Shown here: one piece after another, positions 49,272 to 58,185 of the stretch | Position numbering within the stretch: the first letter of the stretch is position 1 | Layout: the number at the start of each line of letters is the position of its first letter | NCBI RefSeq assembly: GCF_902859595.1 | Contig: NZ_CADIJQ010000001.1 | Coordinates: 1,798,001 to 1,862,000 of the forward strand | Direction of reading: 5' to 3' | DNA from: Achromobacter kerstersii | GTDB taxonomy: Bacteria; Pseudomonadota; Gammaproteobacteria; Burkholderiales; Burkholderiaceae_B | DNA: 64,000 bases | Program-made: the position numbers and the translations under genes | Notes under the pieces: model-generated | Told to the model about the DNA's origin: nothing | What the model saw: the letters and a program-made list of their open reading frames with translations, nothing else | The model's database searches: none

Positions 49272-50264
49272 TTACTGCTCCAGGCTGATGTTCGCAGCCT
49301 TCACGATGTCCGCCCATTGCTTGCGGTCATTTTCCAGGAACGCGGCGGTCTTCTCCGGCGTCATGTCCGTGACCGGTTCCGAGCCCAGTCCTGCCATTTT
49401 CTCAATGACTGACGGCTCCTTCAGCACGTCTTGCAGCGCCGCGTAGTAAGCCGCCTGCACATCCGCCGGCAAGCCTGCGGGCGCGAACACGCCCTGCCAT
49501 GTCGGCATGTCAAAACCCTTCAGACCCTGCTCGTCCAGCGTCGGCACGTTGGGCAATTGAGGCGCGCGCTTGATCGAGGCCACGGCGATCGCCTTGACCT
49601 TGCCTTGCGAGGCCAGCGGCGCGGCGGTAGAGATGTTGTCCATCGTCATCGCAATATGGCCGCCCAGCAGGTCGGTGATGACCGGGGCCGCGCCACGGTA
49701 GGCCGCGTGCGGCACCTTCACGCCCATCTTGTACAGCATGGTCTCAGCGATCAGGTGGTTGGAAATGCCCACGCCTGCGGTGCCATATGTGGCGGTTGGC
49801 GTGTTCTGGAAATACGTTTTGAGTTCGGCCAGGTTATTGGCCGGCACGTCCTTGTTCACGATGACCACATTGGGCTGCACGGCCGCCAGCGTGATCGGCG
49901 TGAAGTCCGAGGGCTTGTAGTTCGTGCCCTTCGGGTTCAGGACATGCGTAATGGCCATGGAACCGGCGGCGGCGATGCCGATGGTGTAGCCGTCAGCGGG
50001 CGACTGCGACAGGCGGAAGGCCATGATGTTGCCCCCCGCGCCCGCCAGGTTTTCAACGACGACCGATTGGCCCAGACGCTTGGACAGCGGCTCGGCCAAC
50101 AGGCGCGCCAGCGTATCGGCCGACCCGCCCGGCGCGAAGCCGACCAGCAGACGAACCGGCTTGGTGGGTTTCCACGCGTCGGCAGCGAGCGCCGAAGAGG
50201 CGGCCGTCAGGGCCGTGACGGCAAACAGAGCGCCCACGGCGCGATGCAGGGTAAGGCTGAACAT
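49272..50264 (-). CDS. Bug-family tripartite tricarboxylate solute-binding protein
   Basis: Periplasmic binding protein of the Bordetella uptake gene family. 330 residues from ATG 50264, which has GGAG 8 bases upstream. Signal peptide about 1-28 ending SALAADA. Family marks: KPVRLLVGFAPGGSADTLAR (about 35-55), VENLAGAGGNI, YGTAGVGISNH and AAYRGAAPVITDLLGG. No TctA/TctB membrane genes are adjacent, as is usual for orphan Bug genes. It ends the AroM/DUF1177/PepE run, so it may bind a substrate of that pathway. Confidence 0.92.
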   Translation of the reverse strand: MFSLTLHRAVGALFAVTALTAASSALAADAWKPTKPVRLLVGFAPGGSADTLARLLAEPLSKRLGQSVVVENLAGAGGNIMAFRLSQSPADGYTIGIAAAGSMAITHVLNPKGTNYKPSDFTPITLAAVQPNVVIVNKDVPANNLAELKTYFQNTPTATYGTAGVGISNHLIAETMLYKMGVKVPHAAYRGAAPVITDLLGGHIAMTMDNISTAAPLASQGKVKAIAVASIKRAPQLPNVPTLDEQGLKGFDMPTWQGVFAPAGLPADVQAAYYAALQDVLKEPSVIEKMAGLGSEPVTDMTPEKTAAFLENDRKQWADIVKAANISLEQ

Positions 50265-50379
50265 GAAGAACACTCCAAACAATAAATTGACGAAGACGGC
50301 TTCGTCTCCCCTTGCCGCTCTACCGGCGTCGTCGCGGCGTGTCACCGCTGCAACGACGCATCGGTTTGCCTAGGCGGCT

Positions 50380-51069
50380 TTATTCCAGAATTTGCGATAG
50401 CGCCTGCGCCACCAGGCGATTGGACAGCAGCACCGGGCGGCCCGAGGCCTGGGCAACGGCGTCGCGCATGCGCTCGGCGTAACCCATGCAATGCATGACG
50501 ATCACATCGCAGGACGCCAGCGCCTGCCCCGCTTGCGCGAAGTTGCGCGCCGCTTGGTCGGCGTCGGCCTCGTAGGGCGATGCGTGCACAACTTCGGTCG
50601 CGCAAGCCAGCGGCACGGCCATGTGAAAGAAATCGACCTGTTCGGCCAGCGGCACCACCAGCCCCACCTTGCGGCAGTGCGCGGACAACCCGGCCACCAG
50701 ATGGTCAACCACCTGCTGCGGCTCGATAACCAGCGTGCGCATCCGCGCGATGGCCGTACCGGTGCACAGTGGCACCAGCACGTCATAGCCCGCGTCATCC
50801 GCTTGGCGCATCACGTCGGCCAGCCGCGCTTCCGCGCGGGCGGCGTCCAGTTCGATCTGCGCGCCGTCACGCATGCGGGTGGCGAAGCGGTACTCGCCAT
50901 CGCGCGGCGCCATTGCGGCAAGTGCCGCGGCGTCCAGGCCGTCCAGCGCGCCGAACTCGTCAATGCGTACCGAGTCGCCCAACAGCCGCGCCATTTCCGG
51001 CACGACATCACTGCGCGGAGATTGGCCAATGGTGAAGAAGGCCACGCGGCGCGATTGCAGCGCGTTCAT
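50380..51069 (-). CDS. AroM family protein
   Basis: 229 residues of the AroM family (PF07302), whose biochemical role is not established; Asp/Glu racemase-like relatives are known. RVAFFTIGQSPRSDVVPEMA starts the family signature; VPLCTGTAIA and VMHCMGYAERMR carry the two Cys expected of the racemase-like fold. The start is ATG 51069, overlapping the DUF1177 stop (ATGA). In many genomes AroM-like and DUF1177 genes stand together with peptidase and transport genes, as here. Confidence 0.85.
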   Translation of the reverse strand: MNALQSRRVAFFTIGQSPRSDVVPEMARLLGDSVRIDEFGALDGLDAAALAAMAPRDGEYRFATRMRDGAQIELDAARAEARLADVMRQADDAGYDVLVPLCTGTAIARMRTLVIEPQQVVDHLVAGLSAHCRKVGLVVPLAEQVDFFHMAVPLACATEVVHASPYEADADQAARNFAQAGQALASCDVIVMHCMGYAERMRDAVAQASGRPVLLSNRLVAQALSQILE

Positions 51070-51995
51070 GCCGCACCGCCATCTTCGCGGCCCACGGTTT
51101 GCAGATGCGCCATCGAGCCATAACGGCCTTGCAGCGCACGCCATTCCGCGTCATCGAAAAACGCCATCGTGCGCTGGCCAAACATCTTGGCGATCTCGAT
51201 GCAGAAGCGCATGGCGACGTCCGCATCCACGGCGTTGGTCACACCCGTGGCGCAGCCCGGCACGGCAGTCTGCGCGGTCAGCGCCACGCCCACCACGGGC
51301 GCATCGGTCACGATGGCCGGCTGCATCAGCGAGTTCACGTGCCACAGCCCGTTTTCATATGGCGTGATGTCTTGCGTCGTCAGCGGCAAGGTCACCGGCA
51401 GTTCGCCGCTGACCCAGCCCATCACATCCAGCATCGTTTCGGGAATGCGCAGCAGATAGCCCTGCTTGGCCACCGGCGTCAGCGCCACGCCGCGCTTGTT
51501 CACCAGACGGTTGCCGCGCGTGGTGTCCACCGACAGAATCGCGTCCATGCGCGGGTCGACTTCGTGCGACATCATTTCGCGCATGGGAAACGGCGAACGC
51601 ATCATCGGCACGGGGTGGTGCGGACGCGTGCCGGCGCGCGGGCAGATGTGCGTGCGGATACGCACGGTGCCAGGCAACACGTCGCCCTGACGCGCCATGG
51701 CCATCAGCTTGAGCGCCGCGGCAATCGCCACCACCGCCCCGTCGCTATCGGACACCAGGCCCGTCACGGCGGGACGCGCGCCGATGCCGCCCAGGCGACC
51801 AACAATGCCCAGCTGCGGCGCCGATGCGTCCAGGCCGGGAATGACGATGGATAGAAAATCCGTGGCGGCGCCATCGCGTTCCAGGCGGGTCACTTCCACC
51901 TCGCACTCGCCGGCCTCGCGCAGCACCTGCGCAACCGCGTCACCCGTGATGTGGGCGGACGACAAGAGCTCGATGGTGTCGATCACATGCTTCAT
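51066..51995 (-). CDS. DUF1177 family protein
   Basis: 309 residues. The family signature IDTIELLSSAHITGDAV begins the protein; later IRTHICPRAGTRPHHPVPMM and MRSPFPMREMMSHEVDPRMD contain several conserved His/Asp that may bind a metal. Function unknown; the partner genes (AroM-like, PepE, Bug) suggest amino acid or peptide breakdown. It overlaps pepE by ATGA. Confidence 0.85.
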   Translation of the reverse strand: MKHVIDTIELLSSAHITGDAVAQVLREAGECEVEVTRLERDGAATDFLSIVIPGLDASAPQLGIVGRLGGIGARPAVTGLVSDSDGAVVAIAAALKLMAMARQGDVLPGTVRIRTHICPRAGTRPHHPVPMMRSPFPMREMMSHEVDPRMDAILSVDTTRGNRLVNKRGVALTPVAKQGYLLRIPETMLDVMGWVSGELPVTLPLTTQDITPYENGLWHVNSLMQPAIVTDAPVVGVALTAQTAVPGCATGVTNAVDADVAMRFCIEIAKMFGQRTMAFFDDAEWRALQGRYGSMAHLQTVGREDGGAA

Positions 51996-52696
51996 GCTGG
52001 GATCTCCAGCGGGCCGGGTCGGAACACGCGCGGTTCGGTGTGGCCCAGGAACAGCGGCGCATCATGCGGGCCGACCAGCGCAACCTTGCCGCCGCGCACG
52101 CGCAGCGCCGATCCTTCCGGCAGGCCCAGAACCGGCATCGCGGGATTCAGCGTGCAGAACTCAGCCAGACGCTGGGCGCGCGTTTCGCCGCGATGGCCGG
52201 GCGGGTGCGCGTTGGTGTAGTGCGGGTTGATCTGGAACGGGATCAGGCCCAGACCGTCGAAGCCGCCCGGGTCGGTAATGGGCATGTCGTTGGTGGTGCA
52301 GATGGTGGGGCACGTCAGGTTTGAGCCAGCGCTCCAGCCCAGATAAGCGGCCCCCGCACGCACGCGGCGCGTCACCACGTCCAGCAAGCCTTGACGGCGC
52401 AACTGGCCCAACAGATTGAACGTGTTGCCGCCACCCACGATGATGACAGCGGCGTTTTCCAGCGCGGCCACCGGGTCTTCGGCACGGTGCAGGCCCTGAA
52501 TGGCAAGCCCTGTGTCCGCCAAGGCCGATACCACCAGCGCGGTGTAGTCGTCCCAATCCCGCGTGACGCCGGCGAACGGCACGAACACGGCCGGCGCGCC
52601 TTGCGGCAAGGATGCGATCAGTTCGCGGATGTCCGGCATGGCGTGGACCAGATAACCGGCGTCGCTGCTGGAATTGCTAAGTAGCAAGAGGTTCAT
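51992..52696 (-). CDS. pepE: Peptidase E (alpha-aspartyl dipeptidase, S51)
   Basis: Hydrolyses dipeptides with N-terminal aspartate. 234 residues. The nucleophile Ser is in AYLGWSAGSNLTC, and the S51 marks VIIVGGGNTFNLL and FQINPHYTNAHPPGHRGETR are present. Cytosolic. It is first in the minus-strand operon pepE-DUF1177-aroM-(Bug), so the pathway may feed on Asp-containing peptides or derivatives. Confidence 0.93.
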   Translation of the reverse strand: MNLLLLSNSSSDAGYLVHAMPDIRELIASLPQGAPAVFVPFAGVTRDWDDYTALVVSALADTGLAIQGLHRAEDPVAALENAAVIIVGGGNTFNLLGQLRRQGLLDVVTRRVRAGAAYLGWSAGSNLTCPTICTTNDMPITDPGGFDGLGLIPFQINPHYTNAHPPGHRGETRAQRLAEFCTLNPAMPVLGLPEGSALRVRGGKVALVGPHDAPLFLGHTEPRVFRPGPLEIPA

Positions 52697-52808
52697 GGGA
52701 GAGGTTCCGTCAGGGGATGTTCGGGGGAGCGCCCGCGTGGGCGCGTCAACAAGAGAAAGGATTCAAGCCACCCAGAGGGTTTAGGCCAATGGGTTCAAGC
52801 CAAAGGGT

Positions 52809-53576
52809 TCACGCCAGCCAATAAGGGTCGTGCAGTTCGCGGCCCAACGCCGCCACCTGTTGCAGCACCGAATCGCGCAAGCGCGCCACGCGCGCCGCAT
52901 CGGCCTGGAACGACACAAACGACAGACACAGGCCGCGCAATTCGCCGGTGGCCGGGTCACGCACCGCAGCCGCCACGGCGCCAATGCCGGGCATGGCCTG
53001 GTCAATCGCCACGCCGCAATGGTCTGCGCGCGTCTGCTCGACCAGGCGGGCCAGGTCGCCGACGGTGGCCGGGCAATCACGGCCTTCCATCGGCAGGGGC
53101 TGGGCCGGGTCGGCACCGTACAGCGCTTGAAATTCAGCATCGTTCAAGCGCGACAACAGCGCCCGGCCCATCGCCGTGCCGGACGCATTGCGGCGCGAGC
53201 CAGGCGGTGACAACACCTGCACCGGATGCGAGCCATTCAGGCGTTGCAGCACCACGGTTTCACGTTGGTTCAAGGTGGACAAATACGCGGTCAAGCCGCT
53301 GTCGTCGGATAGGCGAGTCAACACCGCGCGGCAGGCTTCATCCAGCGGCGTTGCGACCATGCCGGCACGCACGGCCTGCGCCAGCAAGGCCCCGGCGCGG
53401 TAGCGGCGCGTGGCGGCGTCCTGGTCCAGCATGCCGTAATGCTGCATCTGGTTCAGCAAGCGAGAGGCCGTGCTCTTGGGCATGGCCAGCCGCGCGGCGA
53501 CGTCGGTAAAGCTCAGCTCCGTCGCGCCTTCCGCGTACAGCGACAGCACGCGTTGGACTCCATCTAGAATGCTCAT
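52809..53576 (-). CDS. IclR-family transcriptional regulator
   Basis: 255 residues. The N-terminal winged helix (LSFTDVAARLAMPKSTASRL) and linker helix are followed by the IclR effector domain (about 80-245) with ASGTAMGRALLSRL and GVAIDQAMPGIGAVAAAVRD. It sits between the pepE operon and the divergent M24-family gene and probably controls both. Palindromes in its upstream region are candidate operators. Confidence 0.92.
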   Translation of the reverse strand: MSILDGVQRVLSLYAEGATELSFTDVAARLAMPKSTASRLLNQMQHYGMLDQDAATRRYRAGALLAQAVRAGMVATPLDEACRAVLTRLSDDSGLTAYLSTLNQRETVVLQRLNGSHPVQVLSPPGSRRNASGTAMGRALLSRLNDAEFQALYGADPAQPLPMEGRDCPATVGDLARLVEQTRADHCGVAIDQAMPGIGAVAAAVRDPATGELRGLCLSFVSFQADAARVARLRDSVLQQVAALGRELHDPYWLA

Positions 53577-53580
53577 GAAT

Positions 53581-53606
53581 GTTCCATAAAACGGAACTTA
53601 AGTTCC
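53581..53606. promoter_or_regulatory. IclR-type operator palindromes
   Basis: GTTCC-ataaaac-GGAAC (53581-53597) and GGAACTTAAGTTCC (53593-53606, perfect) overlap, directly upstream of the regulator's start. The TTCC/GGAA symmetry resembles IclR-family sites; autoregulation is likely. Confidence 0.6.
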
Positions 53607-53747
53607 TTAATATCGAACAAGAATAAAACATGCGGCAGGAAGTGGTCAATATGAGGATTGTTGGGACATGGAAATGGATGTGTGCCCAAGGGGGCTGCCT
53701 CGCTCTCATCCCCTTTATTTATTCATTAATTAATTCATTTGATTGAT

Positions 53748-53763
53748 TCATTCATATGAATGA
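53748..53763. promoter_or_regulatory. 16-base perfect palindrome before the M24 gene
   Basis: TCATTCATATGAATGA lies 45 bases before the ATG, in an A+T-rich stretch with ATTCATT/ATTAATT repeats. A candidate operator, different in sequence from the IclR-like sites. Confidence 0.55.
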
Positions 53764-53808
53764 TTTATAGTCGCCGTTCACTGACACCCCCTATGGAGCA
53801 ACATACCC

Positions 53809-55059
53809 ATGTCCCCCGCCCCCCTTTCCCTGACCGAGCGCGACAGACGTTGGCAGCTGGCCCGCGACCTGATGGCGGCCGAACACCTGGACGCCCTGAT
53901 CGTGTACGGCGATCGCGAAGCCGCCGCCCCGGCAGGTTTTGCCCATGACTGTTACTTCACCAACGACCGCCCGGGATCGATCGTGGTGTTCATCGGCAAC
54001 GACGCGCCGCGTGTCTATACCTTTGCCTCGCTGATGGTGGCCGACCACCTGCAAGCTGCACTGCGAGGAGACCTGCAATGGATCGCTCCGGAACAGCTGT
54101 TTGTCGGCAAGACGGGCCGCGACGTCGGCGCCTGGCTCGCCAGCCGGCAATTGAACGGCGCCCGCATCGGCGTGATCGGCCTGGAGCCTTACCCTCCCTT
54201 CTATTTCGACGGCGCCATGCCCGCGCGCACGCTGCAAGGGCTGGAAGCTGCGTTGCCGGATGCGGTATTCGTGCCCGTGTTCCGCCCGTTCTTTCAGCGC
54301 GCAGCGGTGAAGAGCCAAGAAGAACAGGCCCTGATCCGGCACGCCGCCAGCATTGGCGAAGCCATGAGCGAAACCCTGCGCGCTACGGCCAAGCCGGGCG
54401 TATCCGAGGCGGACCTGGTCGCCGCCGTTACCGCCACGTGCTTTTCCATGGGCGGCTATACCGCTGAGATCCTGCTGGGTTCCGGGCCGGAATACGTGGG
54501 ATGGGGGCCGGCCGCCTGGCAGTACCGCGCGCAAGCTCCCCGGATCTTGCAACAGGGAGACGTGGTGTTGTCAGAGATCTTTGCGCTGTACGGCATGATG
54601 GAAACTCAGCATCAGGCGGCGGTGGCGATCGGCACGGTGCATCCCGACATCCTGCGCGCGGCCTTTGTTGCCCGCGCCAGCTACGAGGCCGGGGTCACGG
54701 CGTTAAAGGCGGGCAATACATTTGGCGATGTGGTCGACGCCATGGAAGCGCCGCTGCTTGAGGCCGGCGGCTGGCATGTGCATCCGTTGATTCACAGCAT
54801 CAATCCCTATGGTCCGGTAGGCTTTGGCACCGCCCCTGGCATAGAATCGCTGCCCGAAGCCGCTCGCTATGCAGACCTGCGGCGCCTGCCCACCGTGGGG
54901 CGCGACGTGCCGCTGCAAGAAGGCATGTGCTTTGCCTTCGAACCGAATTGCGCCTTTGGTCGCCACCTGGCTAATATCGGCGGCACCGTTCTCGTCGGCC
55001 GCACGGCCGGGGTGGAACTGAACCAGAACTCAACGTGGCTGATGCACGCAGACGACTAG
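53809..55059 (+). CDS. M24-family (creatinase/aminopeptidase P-like) protein with altered metal site
   Basis: 416 residues: a creatinase N-like domain (about 1-150) and a pita-bread domain (about 160-410; SQEEQALIRHAASIGEAMSE start, GVSEADLVAAV). The usual five metal ligands are not in their normal form: the Asp-Asp positions read LSEIFALYG and MMETQHQ, the GHGIG motif reads IHSINPYG, the Glu-Pro is kept (CFAFEPN), and the last Glu position reads GGTVLVG. So it may be metal-free like creatinase, or use another geometry. Divergent from iclR; the operon continues with a TetR gene. Confidence 0.85.
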   Translation: MSPAPLSLTERDRRWQLARDLMAAEHLDALIVYGDREAAAPAGFAHDCYFTNDRPGSIVVFIGNDAPRVYTFASLMVADHLQAALRGDLQWIAPEQLFVGKTGRDVGAWLASRQLNGARIGVIGLEPYPPFYFDGAMPARTLQGLEAALPDAVFVPVFRPFFQRAAVKSQEEQALIRHAASIGEAMSETLRATAKPGVSEADLVAAVTATCFSMGGYTAEILLGSGPEYVGWGPAAWQYRAQAPRILQQGDVVLSEIFALYGMMETQHQAAVAIGTVHPDILRAAFVARASYEAGVTALKAGNTFGDVVDAMEAPLLEAGGWHVHPLIHSINPYGPVGFGTAPGIESLPEAARYADLRRLPTVGRDVPLQEGMCFAFEPNCAFGRHLANIGGTVLVGRTAGVELNQNSTWLMHADD

Positions 55060-55090
55060 TCCCACGCGGGCAGCCAAATCCAAGACATCG

Positions 55091-55726
55091 ATGCACGATC
55101 AAGACACTCTCAACGCACGCTCCCGCGAAACGCGCGACCGGCTGATCCGGGCGGGCCTGGCGCTGTTCAGCCGCCATGGGCTGGACGGCGTGCGGACCCG
55201 GCAACTGGTCGACGAGGCAGGCGTGAACCAGTCCGCGATTCCCTATCATTTCGGGGGCAAGGACGGGGTGTATGCGGCAGTGCTTGAGCAGGTGGCCGCC
55301 CACATCACCGAGCGCCTGGGCCTGCCGCGCCCGGCAGCGACGTCGCCTGATTCCGCCCGTGCGGCGCTTCAGTTGCTGATGCAGGATTTTGTATCGGCAC
55401 TGTTGGATTCAGAAGCGTCGGCCGCCAGCAGTCTGCTGCTGGCGCGCGAGCAGCTGCAACCCACTGAGCAATTCGACGCGTTGTATGGGCAACTGTTCCA
55501 GCCGCTGCACGAGACCATTGCAAACCTGGTAGCGGACATCCGTGGGCAAACGCATGGGGATCGCGACGCCATTCTGCGCGCCCACGCCATCCTGGGCCAG
55601 GCGCTTGCCTTCGCAGTAGCGCGCGAGGCGCTGCTGCGCCGGCTGGGTGTCCAAAGCTTGTCACCCAAGGACATCCAGAACATCGTGCAGATGGTCGGGA
55701 ACATGGCGATTAGCGCCTGTTCCTGA
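55091..55726 (+). CDS. TetR-family regulator, CecR/YbiH-like
   Basis: 211 residues. HTH RTRQLVDEAGVNQSAIPYHF (about 37-56) followed by the CecR-type GGKDGVYAAVLEQV; the C-terminal domain is of the DUF1956 kind. It lies 31 bases after the M24 gene, in the same direction, and 10 bases before the end of the convergent YdjM-like gene. Target and ligand unknown. Confidence 0.9.
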   Translation: MHDQDTLNARSRETRDRLIRAGLALFSRHGLDGVRTRQLVDEAGVNQSAIPYHFGGKDGVYAAVLEQVAAHITERLGLPRPAATSPDSARAALQLLMQDFVSALLDSEASAASSLLLAREQLQPTEQFDALYGQLFQPLHETIANLVADIRGQTHGDRDAILRAHAILGQALAFAVAREALLRRLGVQSLSPKDIQNIVQMVGNMAISACS

Positions 55727-55736
55727 CCGCCCCCCT

Positions 55737-56777
55737 CTACTTCGTCGACAATTCCGACCACTCCGCCAGCGGCAGCGGCGGCTGCGCGTGCAGAATGCGC
55801 GCCAGCACCAGCTTCAGTTCGTTCCAGCCGCCGCGTTCGCTAGGCCAGCTCGATGGCGTAACGGGCGTCCAGCTGCCATCCGGCGCGCGCTCGGCCATCT
55901 TGAAGCGGAACGTGTAATGCCCCGCCATGCCCATGCGCAGATCCGTCACAACGAGCGCATCGCCAATGGCGTCATACCGCAGCCAGTTGTCCGTGAACCA
56001 GCGCAGGCGCGCGTGCAGCGGCACGTTCTCCAGTGCTTGGCCCAGATCCAGATTCAGCGGCTGGCGCAGCCATTCCGGCTGCCCGCGGTCGAACAGGCTG
56101 CTGACGGATTCGTAGTAATTACCATCCGCGGTCTTGGCGATGACGCGCCACACCAGCGTGTTGAACGGCATCGACACCGCGCGCAGCTCGGTCACGGCGA
56201 TGCCCTGCTGCTGCATGGCGTCGCGCACGCGGTCTTCGGTGACGATACGGCTGGCCAGCCCGAAGCCCAGATAGGCGGTGCTGAAGATCAACGCCCCCGC
56301 CAGGAACCGGCGCGCGCGGCTCGTCATGCCCACGGCAATCGCATAGACCACGCCCAGCAATAAGGGCACGGTATAGATTGGATCGATGATGAAAATGGCC
56401 GACCAGCTTTCGGGAATGGCCGCCAGCGGCCAGAACAGCTGCGTGCCATAGACGGTGAACGCGTCCAGCACCGGGTGGGTCACCAGCACCAGCCATAAGG
56501 TCAAGAACAACCTTCGCCCGCCGTAGGGCGCTTGCGGCCAATATTTGCGTATCAGCCAGGTCAGCAGCAAGGCCAGCCCGGTCAGCACGAAGATGGAATG
56601 CGAAAAGCCCCGGTGATAGGTCATCAGCGACACGGGGTCGGGATAGCGCATCAGCACGTCCAGGTCAGGCACCGTCGCCAGGGCCGCCCCGTAGATCAGC
56701 GCCCGGCGCCCCTGAAAGCGCCCCAGCATTGCCCCTTGTATCCCCGCACCCAGCACCGCTTGTGTTACCGAATCCAT
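55737..56777 (-). CDS. Membrane-bound metal-dependent hydrolase, YdjM/DUF457 type
   Basis: 346 residues from ATG 56777. The N-terminal part carries DSVTQAVLGAGIQGAMLG, VPDLDVLM and MTYHRGFSHSIFV, the His/Asp motifs of the YdjM family (PF04307), with four membrane spans up to about 190. The C-terminal 150 residues are a soluble domain with WLRQPLNLDLG and RWFTDNWLRYDAIG. Its hydrolytic substrate is unknown. Divergent from the DedA gene. Confidence 0.88.
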   Translation of the reverse strand: MDSVTQAVLGAGIQGAMLGRFQGRRALIYGAALATVPDLDVLMRYPDPVSLMTYHRGFSHSIFVLTGLALLLTWLIRKYWPQAPYGGRRLFLTLWLVLVTHPVLDAFTVYGTQLFWPLAAIPESWSAIFIIDPIYTVPLLLGVVYAIAVGMTSRARRFLAGALIFSTAYLGFGLASRIVTEDRVRDAMQQQGIAVTELRAVSMPFNTLVWRVIAKTADGNYYESVSSLFDRGQPEWLRQPLNLDLGQALENVPLHARLRWFTDNWLRYDAIGDALVVTDLRMGMAGHYTFRFKMAERAPDGSWTPVTPSSWPSERGGWNELKLVLARILHAQPPLPLAEWSELSTK

Positions 56778-56884
56778 AGTTCCCCAGTCGTACGCATCAA
56801 TCAGAAAGCCTAGATAACACTTGGCCATTAAAGCAGGCGTTAAGATACCCGATTGCATTCAGCTAATTTTCAGACTCCGCCTTC

Positions 56885-57523
56885 ATGGACCAATATATCG
56901 ACAAGATCGGCCTCTTCATCGAGGCCAACCAGATCTGGGCCGGCCCAATCACCTTCCTGCTGACCCTGGGCGAATCCATGGTGCTGCTGGGCCTGTTCAT
57001 TCCCGCCACCGCCTTGATGCTGCTGACGGGCGGCCTGATTGGCGCCGGCACGCTCGACCCCTGGGGCGTCATCATATGGGGCATTGCAGGCGCCATCGTC
57101 GGCGACGCGCTGTCTTACTGGCTGGGCCGTTGGGCCGGCCCCGGCGTCTTGCGCCGCTGGCCGCTCAAGCAACAGCGCACCGGCGTGGCGCGCGCCCGGC
57201 TGTTCTTCTACCGCTATGGGTTCGCCTCGGTACTGATTGGCCGCTTTCTGGGGCCAATCCGGTCCACTATTCCCACGGTTGCGGGCGTCATGGGCATGGC
57301 GCAAAGCCGCTTCCAACTGGCCAATGTGCTGTCGGCCCTGCTGTGGATGCCGCTGATGCTGGCCCCGGGCTATATCACCGCGCGCAGTCTGGGCACCGCC
57401 GAAAACGCGCAGCAGATCGCCATGATGATCGGCGCAGGCTTCTCAGTGCTGCTAGGATGCGGACTTCTGCTCGCCATGATGCGCAAGCGCCGTCAGCCGG
57501 CGCGCGTCCGGCGCGGCAATTGA
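56885..57523 (+). CDS. DedA-family membrane protein
   Basis: 212 residues. DedA/VTT-type protein, thought to move undecaprenyl phosphate or lipids across the inner membrane. It has the family pattern: FLLTLGESMVLLGLFIPATA, GAIVGDALSYWLGRWAG, and RYGFASVLIGRFLGPIRSTI with the conserved Gly-Arg-Phe-x-Gly-x-x-Arg. Five or so spans; the C-terminus is Arg-rich. Followed by a membrane-protein gene after 15 bases. Confidence 0.92.
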   Translation: MDQYIDKIGLFIEANQIWAGPITFLLTLGESMVLLGLFIPATALMLLTGGLIGAGTLDPWGVIIWGIAGAIVGDALSYWLGRWAGPGVLRRWPLKQQRTGVARARLFFYRYGFASVLIGRFLGPIRSTIPTVAGVMGMAQSRFQLANVLSALLWMPLMLAPGYITARSLGTAENAQQIAMMIGAGFSVLLGCGLLLAMMRKRRQPARVRRGN

Positions 57524-57538
57524 ACCAGAGAGAGAGTC

Positions 57539-58072
57539 ATGGCGATTGATTTGGAGCCGAAGAACGGCGATTTCGCACGCTACATCGAGAACCTGACGCG
57601 CGCGGGGGGCGTCACGCCCGGCCGGGTTCCCGACAAGCGCGAGGCGTCGCGGCAGGCTTCGTCCAAGGTGGCCGTACCCGTCCCGCCCCCCGTCACGTCT
57701 GATTCCCTGTCCACCGCCCCCTGGGGCAATACGGCGTCGCGCACGCCGTCCCCCCCGTCCCACGCCCAGGCGCCCGGTTCGACCGCGCAGTCCGACACCG
57801 GCGAGGCGTCGATGGCGCAGCGCGCACGCCTGCGCAAGATCGGCATTGTGCTGACGGTGGGCGGCATTCTGGCTGGGTGGTCAGCGGTGAACATCGCGAT
57901 TCGCGCCTTTCGCAGCCCCCAGTTTGAGCTCGGCGAACTGATGCCGGCCGTGTTCCTGGGCTTCTTCGCGTTCATGCTGCTCAAGGCGGCGGGCAATGCG
58001 CGCAAACCGCGCAATGGGATGGGCAAACTGCCGCCGCTGAAGACCTCGTCGTATCGCAAGGACGGCAAGTAA
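57539..58072 (+). CDS. Hypothetical two-span membrane protein
   Basis: 177 residues. The N-terminal 95 are Pro/Ser-rich and disordered; two membrane spans follow at about 101-120 (IGIVLTVGGILAGWSAVNIA) and about 132-150 (LMPAVFLGFFAFMLLKAAG), then a basic tail. AGAGAGAG precedes the ATG. Family unknown; probably transcribed with the DedA gene. Confidence 0.78.
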   Translation: MAIDLEPKNGDFARYIENLTRAGGVTPGRVPDKREASRQASSKVAVPVPPPVTSDSLSTAPWGNTASRTPSPPSHAQAPGSTAQSDTGEASMAQRARLRKIGIVLTVGGILAGWSAVNIAIRAFRSPQFELGELMPAVFLGFFAFMLLKAAGNARKPRNGMGKLPPLKTSSYRKDGK

Positions 58073-58185
58073 GCGGCCCAGGCTGGCGGACATTCATGCT
58101 CACCCATGGTGGGCTACCCAATGGTGCTGACCATTGGTGCTAACATTTCCGCCGCAATTGAGCAGACCCCCTAAAGACCCCCGGA

